DNA of 64,000 bases, taken from Hymenobacter sp. DG25A (GTDB lineage Bacteria; Bacteroidota; Bacteroidia; Cytophagales; Hymenobacteraceae). Within the stretch, counting starts at the first letter, position 1. Each line of letters opens with the position of its first letter. The translations under genes and the position numbers were made by a program. The notes under the pieces were generated by a model. It was not told the DNA's origin, did no database searches, and saw only the letters and a program-made list of their open reading frames with translations. Where the stretch lies: the NCBI RefSeq assembly GCF_001280305.1, contig NZ_CP012623.1, forward strand, positions 62,001 through 126,000, in the 5' to 3' direction. Of this stretch, positions 52,174 through 61,879 are shown piece by piece.

Positions 52174-54879
52174 ATGATCCGGCCTGTGCCCGGCCAGGTC
52201 CCCCTTTCTTTTTTGTTTGTTTCCCTCGTGAACCACGTTTCCTGCGCGTTGGCGCCCCGTTTTGCGCATATTCCGCTGCTTTCTTGCCTACTTCTTTTCC
52301 TGATTGGAGCGGCCTTGCCAGCCCAGGCTCAGCTAAGTGACTCCTTCGCCGACGGAAATTTCATCGAAAATCCTGCCTGGACGGGAGACGCCGCCAGCTT
52401 TGAAGTAAACACCGCACTGCAGCTGCAAAGCAACGGCCCCGCCGTCACGGGCACCAGCCTGCAGCTGGTTACGCCCAGCGTAGCGGCCTCGGGCACCACC
52501 TGGGAATTCTACGCCAACCTAAAGCTGGCCACCAGCAGCGGCAACCTGGCCGATGTGTGGCTACTCTCCGACCAGAGCGACCTGCGGGCTGCCAGCAACC
52601 ACGGCTATTTTGTGCGCCTGGGCGGCACCCCCGATGAGGTAAGCCTGTTCCGCAAAGATGCCTCCACCAGCGCCGCCTACGTCATAAACGGTCGGGACCA
52701 ATCTCTGAACTCCAGTACCAATAATCTGGTGCGCGTGCGGGTAACCCGCGCCGCCGATGATACCTGGACCCTGGAAACCGACCTGACCGGTACTGGCCAG
52801 AGCTACACCACCGAAGGCACGGCCACCGATGCTACCTACCACGCCAGCAACTACCTGGGCATTGCCCTCACGTATTCCTCGGCCAACAGCCGCAGTTTTT
52901 ACTTCGATGATTTTCGCGTCAGCGACCAGCAGGCTCCCCAGCCGCTGACCGTCACGCCCACGGCAGCGCGGCAACTGGATGTGCAGTTCTCCGAAGCCGT
53001 AATCGAAGCCCAACTGGCATCCAACTACCAACTAAAAAATAGCACACCCGCCATAAGCGCCGCCCGGCGCGACGCCTCTGATAACACCCTGGTGCACCTG
53101 ACCCTGGCTGCCGACCTGCCGCTGGGAGCCAACACCCTGACCGTGCAGCAGGTAGCCGACCTGTTTGGCAATACCCTGACCACACCCGCGCAGGTAGACT
53201 TCGTAAACAGTGGCTTTGCCGTGCAGCCCGGTGTAAATCAGGTGCTCATTACCGAAATTCTGGCCGATGAATCGCCCGTGGTTGGTTTGCCGGCCTCGGA
53301 GTATCTGGAGATTTTCAACCCCACCACCCAAGTCATCAGCCTGGCCGGGTTGCGGTTGCTGAAGCTGGGTAGCAGCACGGCGGCCGTATTTCCGGCCGGC
53401 GCTTCCCTGCAGCCCGGCGAGTATGCCGTGGTGTGCAGCAGCACCCGCGGGAGCTTGTTTGCCAGCGCCGGAAAAGTATTTGCCCTGAGCAATTTCCCCA
53501 GCCTCAACAACAGCGGCGACGAGTTGGTACTGCGCGCCCGCGACGGCAAAACCCTGTTCTCGGTCAGCTATTCGGATACCTGGTACAAAGATGCCGTGAA
53601 GAAAGAGGGCGGTTGGGCGCTGGAAATGGTAGATACTACCAACCCCTGCGCCGGCATAGAAAACTGGACGGCCAGCACCGATGCCAGCGGCGGCACCCCC
53701 GGCAAAGCCAACTCCGTGCAGGCGACCAACGGCGACCATATTGCTCCGGTCCTGCAGAAAGCGGTGGCCATTAATGCCACCACCGTACGGCTCTACTTCG
53801 CTGAAAAGCTTGACAGCGTGGCCGCCGCCAATCCGGTACTGTACACCCTGCCCGGTGGGCCAGCGGTAACCCGGGCAGTAGTGGCTTCGCCCGGTTTTCA
53901 GACGGTTGATCTGGAGCTGGCCACGGCGCTGCAGCCCAGCCAAAAGGTAACGGTACAGGTGCAAAACGCCACCGACTGCGTGGGTAATGCCGCCGGCCCG
54001 GCTACCTCCGCCACTTTTGCTTTGCCCTCGGTAGCGGAGGCAGGTGATATAGTGGTCAACGAAATCCTGTTTAACCCCCGCACCGGCGGTGTTGATTTTG
54101 TGGAGCTGCTGAACCGTTCGGGCAAGTACCTGGACCTGCAGGGCGCACAGCTGGGCAATATCAAGGCCGATGGAAGTGTAGATACCGAAACCATCAGCGC
54201 CGATACCTACGTGGTAGCCCCCGGCCAGCTGCTGGTGCTCACCACCCGCCCCGACATAGTGCGGGCACAATATCCCACCAACGACCCGGCTGCTTTCCTG
54301 ACAATGTCGAGCCTGCCGTCTTTCCCCGATGATGCCGGCCAGGTGGTAGTGAAAACCGCGCAGGGCCTGGTGCTGGACCAGGTAGCATTCAGCGCCAAGC
54401 AGCATCTGGCGGTGCTTTCTGATGTAAACGGGGTATCGTTGGAGCGTATCCGGCCGGAAGGGCCCAGCACAGCTGCTAACTTCCATTCTGCCGCTGGCAG
54501 CGTGGGGTATGCCACGCCCGGGCGCCGCAACTCGCAGTTTCAGGAAGACCCCAACGGCAGCAAGATCTTCACCCTGGAGCCGGAAATCTTCACCCCCGAT
54601 GGCGACGGCCAACAGGACTTCACCACGCTCAACTACGCCCTCAATGAGCCCGGCAACCTGGCCAGCGTAACTATCTATGACGCCCAGGGCCGGTTGGTGC
54701 GCCGCTTGGTGCGCAATGAAACCCTGGCTACCAAGGGCTTTGTACAGTGGGATGGCCTCACGGATCAGGGCCGCAAAGCCTCCGTGGGGTATTACCTGCT
54801 GCACATTCAGCTGCTGCAGCCCAAGGGTGGCACGAAGCGCGAGTATAAGCGCACCGTGGTAGTAGGCGCTCGTCTGTAA
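52174..54879 (+). CDS. Lamin-tail-domain surface protein with FlgD/CHU_C-like C-terminus
   Basis: About 900 residues. The start is uncertain: ATG 52174, or TTG 52249, which places the signal peptide (HIPLLSCLLLFLIGAALPAQAQ) nearer the N-terminus. Order: a jelly-roll-like domain (about 60-265), a Big-like strand region, a first lamin-tail domain (QVLITEILADESP ... SEYLEIFNPTTQ), a second Big-like unit, a second lamin-tail domain (DIVVNEILFNPRTGGVDFVELLNRSG), and a C-terminal EIFTPDGDGQQDFTT ... VTIYDAQGRLVRRL module like CHU_C/FlgD Ig. Secreted to the surface, probably by T9SS; function unknown. Starts overlap the divergent asd promoter region. Confidence 0.82.
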   Translation: MIRPVPGQVPLSFLFVSLVNHVSCALAPRFAHIPLLSCLLLFLIGAALPAQAQLSDSFADGNFIENPAWTGDAASFEVNTALQLQSNGPAVTGTSLQLVTPSVAASGTTWEFYANLKLATSSGNLADVWLLSDQSDLRAASNHGYFVRLGGTPDEVSLFRKDASTSAAYVINGRDQSLNSSTNNLVRVRVTRAADDTWTLETDLTGTGQSYTTEGTATDATYHASNYLGIALTYSSANSRSFYFDDFRVSDQQAPQPLTVTPTAARQLDVQFSEAVIEAQLASNYQLKNSTPAISAARRDASDNTLVHLTLAADLPLGANTLTVQQVADLFGNTLTTPAQVDFVNSGFAVQPGVNQVLITEILADESPVVGLPASEYLEIFNPTTQVISLAGLRLLKLGSSTAAVFPAGASLQPGEYAVVCSSTRGSLFASAGKVFALSNFPSLNNSGDELVLRARDGKTLFSVSYSDTWYKDAVKKEGGWALEMVDTTNPCAGIENWTASTDASGGTPGKANSVQATNGDHIAPVLQKAVAINATTVRLYFAEKLDSVAAANPVLYTLPGGPAVTRAVVASPGFQTVDLELATALQPSQKVTVQVQNATDCVGNAAGPATSATFALPSVAEAGDIVVNEILFNPRTGGVDFVELLNRSGKYLDLQGAQLGNIKADGSVDTETISADTYVVAPGQLLVLTTRPDIVRAQYPTNDPAAFLTMSSLPSFPDDAGQVVVKTAQGLVLDQVAFSAKQHLAVLSDVNGVSLERIRPEGPSTAANFHSAAGSVGYATPGRRNSQFQEDPNGSKIFTLEPEIFTPDGDGQQDFTTLNYALNEPGNLASVTIYDAQGRLVRRLVRNETLATKGFVQWDGLTDQGRKASVGYYLLHIQLLQPKGGTKREYKRTVVVGARL

Positions 54880-54897
54880 CTAAACTTCCTGCGCCCT

Positions 54898-54943
54898 ACA
54901 CGCAAAAGGAGCAGGGCTACCCAGCCCTGCTCCTTTTGCGTGT
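54898..54943. terminator. Bidirectional terminator, 21-bp perfect stem
   Basis: 54898-54918 pairs with 54923-54943 (core AAAAGGAGCAGGGCT) around a 4-nt loop, between convergent genes. Confidence 0.93.
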
Positions 54944-54992
54944 AGGCTATTCAACAGCTATACCTGGCAAGATTAACAATCGTCTCATCATC

Positions 54993-57482
54993 CTAAAAAG
55001 GCACTGTAACCTTCACACTCAGGTTGCGGCCCATATTATAAATTCCGCTACGGCCGTTGGGCGAGGCTGTGTAGTACTCAAAGTACTTTAACCGATTCAG
55101 GTGTGACTGATAACTAGTATTGAACACATTGTCGAGCTGCACGAACAGCTGGCACCACTCGCGCTGCTGCGGTCCGGCGGTGAGGGTGGTGCCTGCGCCC
55201 AGGCCCAGCAGGGCATAACCAGCTGTGCGGGTTTCGGTATTGTCCAGGGCATAGAAGCGGCTTTGCGCGGCATTATAATCCAATACAGCCCTCACATAGC
55301 ACTGCGTAAGTGCCCCTACCGCCTGCGCACTGGTAAAGCGCACTTCAGAGCGGGTACGCAGCGGCGGAATAAACGGCAGGTACTTGGCCGCCGCGCCGTT
55401 GGCTTCCAGTAGTGCGGGCTCTTTGTTGAGGCCTGTTACATAGGACAGGCTATTATTGAGTTCCAGGCCCGGCACACCCTGCGGATGCAGGTTTACCGTA
55501 GCTTCTGCCCCATATAACTGCGCCCGGCCCTGCTGGTACTGGTAGGTAACGTTACCCGGCACAATAACGACCGGCTGGCCGTCGGGTCCGTTCAGGCGGG
55601 CCTGGTAGATATAGTTCTCAATATGGTTGTTGAACACGCTCACACTTACCTCAGCATCGCGCAGGTAGGCGCTCAAGCCGATGTCTTCCTGCAGGCTGAA
55701 CTCCGGCCGAAAGCTGCGGTTGCCCAGATATACAATGTGGGCTCCGGGGTCGAGTCCGTTGGACCCCACTTCCGTGATATTGGGTGCCCGGTAGCCCCGC
55801 GCCACATTGGCGCGCAGCAGGAGCTTATCTGATAGATTATACAACGCCCCCACACTGGCCGAAAGGCCCCGGTAGCGGGTGCGGAAAGCTGCAAATTGGG
55901 GAGGCAGGCCGCCCGCAGTTGTGGCGCTGCCCTTGCGGGCAAAGCCGGTGGCGGGGTTGGTTTCCACGAAGAAGTCTGGCCATTGCAGCGTGCGGGTATC
56001 ATAACGCAGCCCGCTGGAAAGGTCCAGCTTGCCGAAGCTTCGTTTCAGAAATACATAGCCGCCCACGTCAAAGAGGGTATAATCCGGAATCGGGAAGTCC
56101 GTGGCATCCCGGTTGGTATTGTCCTGATACATGCCGTTCAGCCCCAGGGTGGCTTCTATTTCCTGCCAGGCGGGAGCCGCGTAGCGCACGTCGTAATTAT
56201 ACGTGGTGAGGGCAACAGACAAACCGGCCTGTTGCGGGGCAGTGGGGTGGTTGTACTCACGGCGCAGGTTTTGCTGCACGCCTACCAGCGCATTTATCTC
56301 ACCGGTGCCTACCCGTACGCGGGTGCGGTTGAGTAGCCGGTAGTGCTGAATATGCTGGTGCAGCGGGTTGATGCGGTAGGTAGCCAGCTCATTGGAAGGG
56401 ACTACCGGGCGGTTTTTGATGTTGTCCTGACTTCCGTCGAAAATCTGCCGGGTAAAGCGGCGCGTCAGCGAATCGCGGCTGCCGTCGGGGATTTCCTGAA
56501 GGTTGTTGTAGAGTGTGGCGTAGAGGTGGGAGGAGCCCCAGGCTTTTTCCAGGCCAGCCATAGTGGTCAGGTTCAGCTCCCGGTAGGCAGTGCCATACAC
56601 GCGGCCATCCAGGGCGTTGCGGTACGCCTGCGCCAGCCGGTAGGAGCCCCGCGTGGCAAACTGCCAGCCGCGCTGGTTGTAGTTTAGCCCCAGAGAGGTG
56701 CCTATGAGGTTGTTATTCGTCTGATACTCGGTGAGGGCCTCCCCCTGCAGCTTGCCCGCCCGGCCGTTGGGCAGGCGCGGGAGCATGTTTATCACACCGG
56801 CTACAGCGTCGGAGCCATAAATCAGGCTGGCCGGCCCCTTCACTACTTCAATCCGGTCAATATCATACTGGTCAATTTCGATGCCGTGCTCATCGCCCCA
56901 CTGCTGGCCTTCCTGCCGCAGACCATTGTAGAGCGTCAGCACCCGGTTGTAACCCAACCCACGGATAAAAGGCTTGGAGATATTGGGCCCCGTGGTTACG
57001 GCATTCAGACCCGGCACCCCTTTCACGGCCGCGTCAATTATGTTGCCGTTGTTATTCAGATTGATTTCACGACGGTTCAGAACGGCCACGGGCACCGGGC
57101 TTTTCCGGAGTTCGGTGGCCCGCGAAACGCCCGTTACCACTACTTCCTGCAAGCTGGTGGCTGTAGTCTGCAGCACGATGTTCACTGTGGTTACCTGGTC
57201 AGGCCGGATGGTGGTCGTCACTTTTCGGGTAGTATAGCCCAGAAAGGAAAACACCAACTCATAAGTCCCCGGCGCCGCCCGTAGCGCATACTCGCCGGCG
57301 CGGTTAGTGTTGGTGCCTGTACTAGTGCCCACCAACGCCACACTCACCAGCTCCAGCGGCCGGCCGGCAGCGGTTACACGGCCCTGTACTGTGCCGGTTT
57401 GAGCAGCAGCCTCAAAGGAGAAGCCGAGCAGAAGGCTAAAAGTCAGCGCCAGGATCAAACGCAGAGTAGATGGTTTATTCAT
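54993..57482 (-). CDS. TonB-dependent receptor, probable metal uptake
   Basis: 829 residues. A signal peptide ends EAAAQ, then comes a carboxypeptidase-like regulatory domain (about 28-115, GTVQGRVTAAGRPLELVSVALVG ... LGYTTRKV). A plug (about 118-240) follows with VVVTGVSRATELRKSPVPVAVL, GLNAVTTGPNISKPFIRGLG and RIEVVKGPASLIYGSDAVAGVINM, then a beta barrel. There is no SusD partner. A perfect-armed operator-like palindrome lies 28 nt before the start and matches one before mntH just upstream, so import of Mn (or Fe) across the outer membrane is inferred. Typical length for the family. Confidence 0.9.
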   Translation of the reverse strand: MNKPSTLRLILALTFSLLLGFSFEAAAQTGTVQGRVTAAGRPLELVSVALVGTSTGTNTNRAGEYALRAAPGTYELVFSFLGYTTRKVTTTIRPDQVTTVNIVLQTTATSLQEVVVTGVSRATELRKSPVPVAVLNRREINLNNNGNIIDAAVKGVPGLNAVTTGPNISKPFIRGLGYNRVLTLYNGLRQEGQQWGDEHGIEIDQYDIDRIEVVKGPASLIYGSDAVAGVINMLPRLPNGRAGKLQGEALTEYQTNNNLIGTSLGLNYNQRGWQFATRGSYRLAQAYRNALDGRVYGTAYRELNLTTMAGLEKAWGSSHLYATLYNNLQEIPDGSRDSLTRRFTRQIFDGSQDNIKNRPVVPSNELATYRINPLHQHIQHYRLLNRTRVRVGTGEINALVGVQQNLRREYNHPTAPQQAGLSVALTTYNYDVRYAAPAWQEIEATLGLNGMYQDNTNRDATDFPIPDYTLFDVGGYVFLKRSFGKLDLSSGLRYDTRTLQWPDFFVETNPATGFARKGSATTAGGLPPQFAAFRTRYRGLSASVGALYNLSDKLLLRANVARGYRAPNITEVGSNGLDPGAHIVYLGNRSFRPEFSLQEDIGLSAYLRDAEVSVSVFNNHIENYIYQARLNGPDGQPVVIVPGNVTYQYQQGRAQLYGAEATVNLHPQGVPGLELNNSLSYVTGLNKEPALLEANGAAAKYLPFIPPLRTRSEVRFTSAQAVGALTQCYVRAVLDYNAAQSRFYALDNTETRTAGYALLGLGAGTTLTAGPQQREWCQLFVQLDNVFNTSYQSHLNRLKYFEYYTASPNGRSGIYNMGRNLSVKVTVPF

Positions 57483-57509
57483 GGCTTTTTAAGCTGCGTT
57501 TAAAATTAT

Positions 57510-57527
57510 TTTTAGACTTGTCTAAAA
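57510..57527 (-). promoter_or_regulatory. Palindromic operator upstream of the TonB receptor
   Basis: TTTTAGACTTGTCTAAAA: 8-bp perfect arms around TT. It has the form of DtxR/MntR-family boxes (TTTAGG-type half-sites) and shares TTTTAG-N6-CTAAAA with the site before mntH. Confidence 0.65.
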
Positions 57528-57537
57528 GTATTGCCGC

Positions 57538-57571
57538 AAAAAAGCGCAACGCCTTTGCAGGTCGTTGCGCT
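57538..57571 (-). terminator. mntH terminator
   Basis: 9-bp perfect stem AGCGCAACG (57543-57551)/CGTTGCGCT (57563-57571) with TTTTTT on the minus side. Confidence 0.88.
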
Positions 57572-57578
57572 CAGTAGG

Positions 57579-58943
57579 CTAGCCCCAGAATGTTTGAACC
57601 AGCAGATACACGTTCAGCAGCACAATAATGCCGGAGACAATCCAGGCCGTGATTTGCACCATGGGGCGGTTAACGAAAATGCCCATTTTGGCCTTGCTGC
57701 CCGTGAACAGCACCAGCGGAATAACGGCAAAGCTGAGCTGGAAGGAGAGAATAACCTGGCTAAGGACCAGCAGCTCGCCGGTACCTTTCTCCCCGTACAT
57801 CAGCGTAACTACCAGGGCCGGCACCACCGCAATGCTGCGGGTAATGAGGCGGCGCATCCAGGGTTTCAACCGCAGATCCAGGAAGCCTTCCATTACAATC
57901 TGGCCGGCCAGGGTACCCGTTAGGGTAGAGTTCTGGCCCGAGGCCAGCAGGGCTACCGCAAACACAATGCTGGCGGCCCCGGCGCCCAATACCGGCGCCA
58001 GCAGCTTGTGGGCTTCGTTGATATCGGCTACGTTCTGCCGGCCCGAACTGTGAAAGGCCGCGGCCGCCATAATCAGGATAGCGGCATTCACGAAAAAGGC
58101 CAGAAACAGCGCCAGCGTGGAGTCAATGGTAGAAAACTTGATGGCCATGCGCTTGCCTTCGTCGGTCTGCTCAATGGCCCGCGTCTGCACAATGCTGGAG
58201 TGCAGGTACAGGTTGTGCGGCATTACGGTAGCGCCCAGAATACCAATGGCCACGTACAGCATTTGCGGGTTGGTCACAATTTCCGGCCGGGGCACCAGGC
58301 CCTGTATCAGGGCAAAGTAGTCGGGGTGGGAAACAATGATTTCGTAGACGAAGCAGCCGAAGATCAGCACAATCAGGCCCCCGATAATGCTTTCCAGCAC
58401 CCGGAACCCGCGGCTTTGCAGCATCAGTACCACCAGCACATCCAGTATAGTCAGCACCACGCCCCAGGCCAGGGGCAGGCCAAACAGCAGATTCAGGGCA
58501 ATAGCGGAACCGATGACCTCGGCCAGGTCGCAGGCGGCAATGGCAATTTCGCAGAACACCCACAGCACCATGGCCACGGGTTTGGAGTAATGGTCTCGGC
58601 AGGCCTGGGCCAGGTCGCGGCCGGTTACAATGCCGAGCTTGGCTGCCAGGTGCTGAAGCAGCATGGCAAACAGGTTCGAAATCAGAATAACGGAAAGCAG
58701 CGTATAGCCGTAACGGGAGCCGCCGGCCAGGTCCGTAGCCCAGTTGCCGGGGTCCATGTAGCCCACGGCCACCATGAGGCCCGGGCCCCAGAAAGCCAGG
58801 AGCTTGCGCCAGAACGAGGCGCTGGCCGGCGGCACTTTAATGGTGGCAAATACCTCCACCAGGGAAGGCACACGCCGGGCCCTTCGCCACCCGGCCGGGG
58901 GCGCATCCTGAGGCGGAGCGGGTGGAAGAGTAGTCACGGGCAT
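57579..58943 (-). CDS. mntH: Nramp-family Mn(II)/Fe(II) transporter
   Basis: 454 residues from ATG 58943; a GTG at 58967 would add eight. Proton-coupled divalent metal importer of the inner membrane with about eleven helices. The metal site is complete: MDPGN in TM1 (Asp and Asn) and [13 protein letters not shown] in TM6 (Met and Ala/His). These residues select Mn and Fe over Ca and Mg. An operator-like palindrome stands just upstream and a matching one controls the TonB receptor downstream, indicating a joint metal-repressed unit. Confidence 0.95.
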   Translation of the reverse strand: MPVTTLPPAPPQDAPPAGWRRARRVPSLVEVFATIKVPPASASFWRKLLAFWGPGLMVAVGYMDPGNWATDLAGGSRYGYTLLSVILISNLFAMLLQHLAAKLGIVTGRDLAQACRDHYSKPVAMVLWVFCEIAIAACDLAEVIGSAIALNLLFGLPLAWGVVLTILDVLVVLMLQSRGFRVLESIIGGLIVLIFGCFVYEIIVSHPDYFALIQGLVPRPEIVTNPQMLYVAIGILGATVMPHNLYLHSSIVQTRAIEQTDEGKRMAIKFSTIDSTLALFLAFFVNAAILIMAAAAFHSSGRQNVADINEAHKLLAPVLGAGAASIVFAVALLASGQNSTLTGTLAGQIVMEGFLDLRLKPWMRRLITRSIAVVPALVVTLMYGEKGTGELLVLSQVILSFQLSFAVIPLVLFTGSKAKMGIFVNRPMVQITAWIVSGIIVLLNVYLLVQTFWG

Positions 58944-58979
58944 TTTAGCAGAGGAACAAGTTTCCACAAAGAACGGCTT

Positions 58980-58997
58980 TTTTAGGTCTATCTAAAA
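58980..58997 (-). promoter_or_regulatory. Palindromic operator upstream of mntH
   Basis: TTTTAGGTCTATCTAAAA, 37 nt before the ATG at 58943, extended to TTTTTAG-N6-CTAAAAA at 58979-58998. It resembles MntR/DtxR boxes and the site at 57510-57527. Confidence 0.65.
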
Positions 58998-59096
58998 ATA
59001 TTTTTAAGCCGGTGTAAATACTCTGATTTCAGCAAAATGTTTTAGGGCCCGGGTTTCTTTCCGGACTTTTGTGCTGCATCTCTCTTTTCCTGCTCT

Positions 59097-60092
59097 ATGT
59101 TGTCGTCGGTTAAATTGCGGTTTGGTCTTCTCTCCCTGGTGGTGAGCCTGGTGCTGGTGGGGGTGAAGTTCTACGCCTACTTCCTGACCCGCTCGCAGGC
59201 CGTACTGACCGATGCGCTGGAGTCCATCATAAATGTGGCTACCAGTGGCTTTGCGCTTTATAGCATCTACCTGGCCAGTCTGCCCAAAGACGAAAACCAC
59301 CCCTACGGCCACGGCAAGATTGAATATCTGTCTATTGGCTTTGAAGGGGCGCTGATTTTATCGGCCGGCTTCTACATTTTCCATTCGGCCATTCAGAGCC
59401 TGATGCACCCGCACACCCTGGCCCGACCCGACTGGGGCATGGCGCTACTGAGCTTCACGGCCGTGGTGAACCTGGGCGTGGGCTTCTTGCTGATTCGGGC
59501 CGGAAAGAAGCACCATTCGGTGGCCTTAATTGGCGATGGGCAGCATCTGTACCTTGACTCCGTGAGTACCCTGGTTTCGGTGGTAGCCCTGCTGCTGGTA
59601 GTGCTCACTGATAATGTCCTTTTCGACTCCATTGCGGCCCTGATCCTGGGCGTCATCATTGTGGTGAACGGCTACCGCATGGTGCGCCGCTCGGTATCGG
59701 GCCTGATGGATGAGTCGGATGTGACGACGGTGGAGCAGGTTATTTCCGAGCTCAGCGCGCACCGGCAGCCCGCCTGGATAGATGTACACAACCTCCGGGT
59801 GCTGCGCTACGGCTCCAACCTGCACATCGACTGCCACTTCACGCTGCCCTACTACTTCAGCCTGGAAGAAACCCACACCGAGCTGCATAACATTGAGCAG
59901 GTGGTGCGCAGCCGCTTTGATGTGGAAGTGGAAATGTTTGTGCACCCCGACCCCTGCACCTTTGCCGCCTGCTCCCATTGCCGCATGCCCGACTGCCCCG
60001 TGCGCCAGCATGCCTTCGACCGGGAAATTCCCTGGGTGATTTCCAACGTGGTGAAAAATGAGCGGCACCGCCTGGAGCAGGAGGCCAGCTAG
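59097..60092 (+). CDS. Cation diffusion facilitator transporter with Cys/His-rich tail
   Basis: 331 residues, six membrane helices in about 1-205 and a cytoplasmic domain. The TM2 metal site reads LTDALESIINV, with D-x3-S-x2-N where zinc exporters have the usual D-x3-D/H pattern; TM5 reads GDGQHLYLDS (H-x3-D). The C-terminal cytoplasmic domain ends in an extension with CTFAACSHCRMPDC, a likely metal-binding or sensing site. CDF proteins export Zn, Mn, Fe or Co. Divergent from mntH, so Mn or Fe efflux is an attractive guess, but specificity cannot be read. Confidence 0.88.
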   Translation: MLSSVKLRFGLLSLVVSLVLVGVKFYAYFLTRSQAVLTDALESIINVATSGFALYSIYLASLPKDENHPYGHGKIEYLSIGFEGALILSAGFYIFHSAIQSLMHPHTLARPDWGMALLSFTAVVNLGVGFLLIRAGKKHHSVALIGDGQHLYLDSVSTLVSVVALLLVVLTDNVLFDSIAALILGVIIVVNGYRMVRRSVSGLMDESDVTTVEQVISELSAHRQPAWIDVHNLRVLRYGSNLHIDCHFTLPYYFSLEETHTELHNIEQVVRSRFDVEVEMFVHPDPCTFAACSHCRMPDCPVRQHAFDREIPWVISNVVKNERHRLEQEAS

Positions 60093-60112
60093 CTCTTTCC
60101 GGGCTTAGGCGC

Positions 60113-61783
60113 TTACCTGATCAACTGCACCCAGCCTTTGGTAGCCGGGCCGGTAGGCGGCGTCAGAATGTAATAGTAGAGCCCGCTCGGCTGCCCGTCA
60201 CCGTTCCAGTTGTTCTGGTAGCGGCGGTACTGCCGCACTAAACGGCCCCAGCGGTTGAAAATCTGCAGTTGGCAGTCGTCGGGCAGGCTGTCGAAGATGA
60301 ACACGTCATTCTTCGCGTCGCCGTTGGGCGTGAAGATGTTGTACAGGCCGAAAGGCTTAGGCACTACAGCGGGCACCACGCGCACCACTACCACCCGGTT
60401 CTGCACGGCCTTGGTCGGGCAGGCGTTGTCCTCGATGCGCAACGGAATCCGGAACGTCTGGCCGATATAATTAGCATCGGGCTGCAGCCGGAGCTGCCCA
60501 ATGGGGTGGCTGGTATTGTTATCAGAAAGCATCAGGCTGCCCACGGCCGGGGGCAGCAGCACGGGGTTCAGGATGGTGGGGGAGGCGGGGGCCAGCTCAG
60601 GCATAGTTACCGTAAGCTGGTCGGTGGGGTTGGGGTCGGTAAAATCAATGCGCGCCGTGGTCAGGCGGCCGGCCGGCACCTCTATCAGGGTAGAATCGGT
60701 GTTGAAGATGCGGACATCCGCGGCCGGGGGAGCGGTAACCAGTGGCGGGTTGGGCACCCGGTTTTCCTGGCAGTCCATCACAATCACCAGCATGTCGCGC
60801 CGCACGGAGCCAATAAGCATCCACTGCTTCTGCAGATAGCGGTATTCTTTAATCTGCACCACCATCACGTACTTATTCTGCGCCTGCTCGGCCGTTTCGG
60901 TCCCAGTGGTAAACAGCGCGGGCCGGAAGGTAACGCTCCGGTTAAAATCGTTGATGCGGAAGTCGGGAACAGCCAGGGTATTGCCGCCGGCGCAGGTACC
61001 AGGCTTGAAGGAGGGAATGGGGAAGCGGGCCGAAAACTTTCCTCCGGGGTCAATTACCCGGCACTGCGGGTTGGTATCGTCGATGCTTCCAGGATACGTG
61101 CCCCAGCCCAGCGTCTCGCTGCAGCCATTCATGGGGTCGGCCAGATCATACACCAGGGAGTCGCCGTCGGGCTCAGTAGCCGAGAAGGTGAGCGTGGTGG
61201 GCTGGCGCCAGCACACAAAAGGCACCGGAATATCCTGCTCCAGAAACTGAGGGGAGGTATTCTGCAACTCCTCAGTTCCTACCAGCGTCCGCAGAATAGC
61301 TTCAAAGTGCAGCGGCTCCACATCTGTGAAGTCGCCGGGCAGGTTAGCTACTTCCGGCCGGGAAGCAATGGTTACAAACAAGCGCCACTCCTCATTGGGG
61401 GGGAGGGTAAGGGTAGTCTGGTACTGCGCCGTTTGGTAGTTGGTGGCCTTGCGGGGGCCGCAGGGAGGCTGGCTGCCCAGGGCTGTGCAATAGGGGTCGC
61501 CCAGCGTAACTGCGCCAATCCGGGGTATCATCAGATAGCCGCTCAGTGGGTCCAGGTCCACGCAGCCGGTGCCGCTGGCACGGTAGTCCAGCCGGACTTC
61601 ATCCGGTAGCTTCTCGCCGGAGCAGTCCCGGAAAAAGCGGCACGTAATGCGGTACTCATGGTTGCCGAGGGCCTCATAGGTGAGCTGTCCGCCCTGGGCG
61701 TGCGAGGCGCGCAGGGCCTGAGGGAGCAGGACCAGAATCAGAAGCAGCCATAATTTACCTGATGCGTGTAACGCTTTACCCAT
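60113..61783 (-). CDS. T9SS type B (gliding-motility-associated C-terminal domain) protein
   Basis: 556 residues with a signal peptide (about 1-26, ending RASHAQ). The N-terminal region YEALGNHEYRITCRFFRDCSGEKLPDEVRL is common in secreted Bacteroidota proteins. Several Cys suggest disulfides (YCTALGSQPPCGPRK, MNGCSETLGWG). A middle FTDPNPTDQLTV segment is cadherin/PKD-like. The C-terminal type B domain is clear: YNIFTPNGDAKNDVFIFDSLP ... LQIFNRWGRLV ... GLYYYILTPPTG. Surface or secreted; function unknown. It converges on the CDF gene with a 20-nt gap and no terminator. Confidence 0.88.
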   Translation of the reverse strand: MGKALHASGKLWLLLILVLLPQALRASHAQGGQLTYEALGNHEYRITCRFFRDCSGEKLPDEVRLDYRASGTGCVDLDPLSGYLMIPRIGAVTLGDPYCTALGSQPPCGPRKATNYQTAQYQTTLTLPPNEEWRLFVTIASRPEVANLPGDFTDVEPLHFEAILRTLVGTEELQNTSPQFLEQDIPVPFVCWRQPTTLTFSATEPDGDSLVYDLADPMNGCSETLGWGTYPGSIDDTNPQCRVIDPGGKFSARFPIPSFKPGTCAGGNTLAVPDFRINDFNRSVTFRPALFTTGTETAEQAQNKYVMVVQIKEYRYLQKQWMLIGSVRRDMLVIVMDCQENRVPNPPLVTAPPAADVRIFNTDSTLIEVPAGRLTTARIDFTDPNPTDQLTVTMPELAPASPTILNPVLLPPAVGSLMLSDNNTSHPIGQLRLQPDANYIGQTFRIPLRIEDNACPTKAVQNRVVVVRVVPAVVPKPFGLYNIFTPNGDAKNDVFIFDSLPDDCQLQIFNRWGRLVRQYRRYQNNWNGDGQPSGLYYYILTPPTGPATKGWVQLIR

Positions 61784-61879
61784 ATAGCCGCTGATGATTC
61801 GTAATTGCCCTGAATCCCAAAAGTCAGAAGACCAAAAGTACAGGAGAAGCAGCGGAAGATAAGCACCCCACGCAGCGGG

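Noticed and set aside
53032..54804. 590-codon open frame opposite the lamin-tail gene
   Set aside because: Gly/Ala/Gln-rich shadow. The plus-strand frame has clear lamin-tail domains and a signal peptide.
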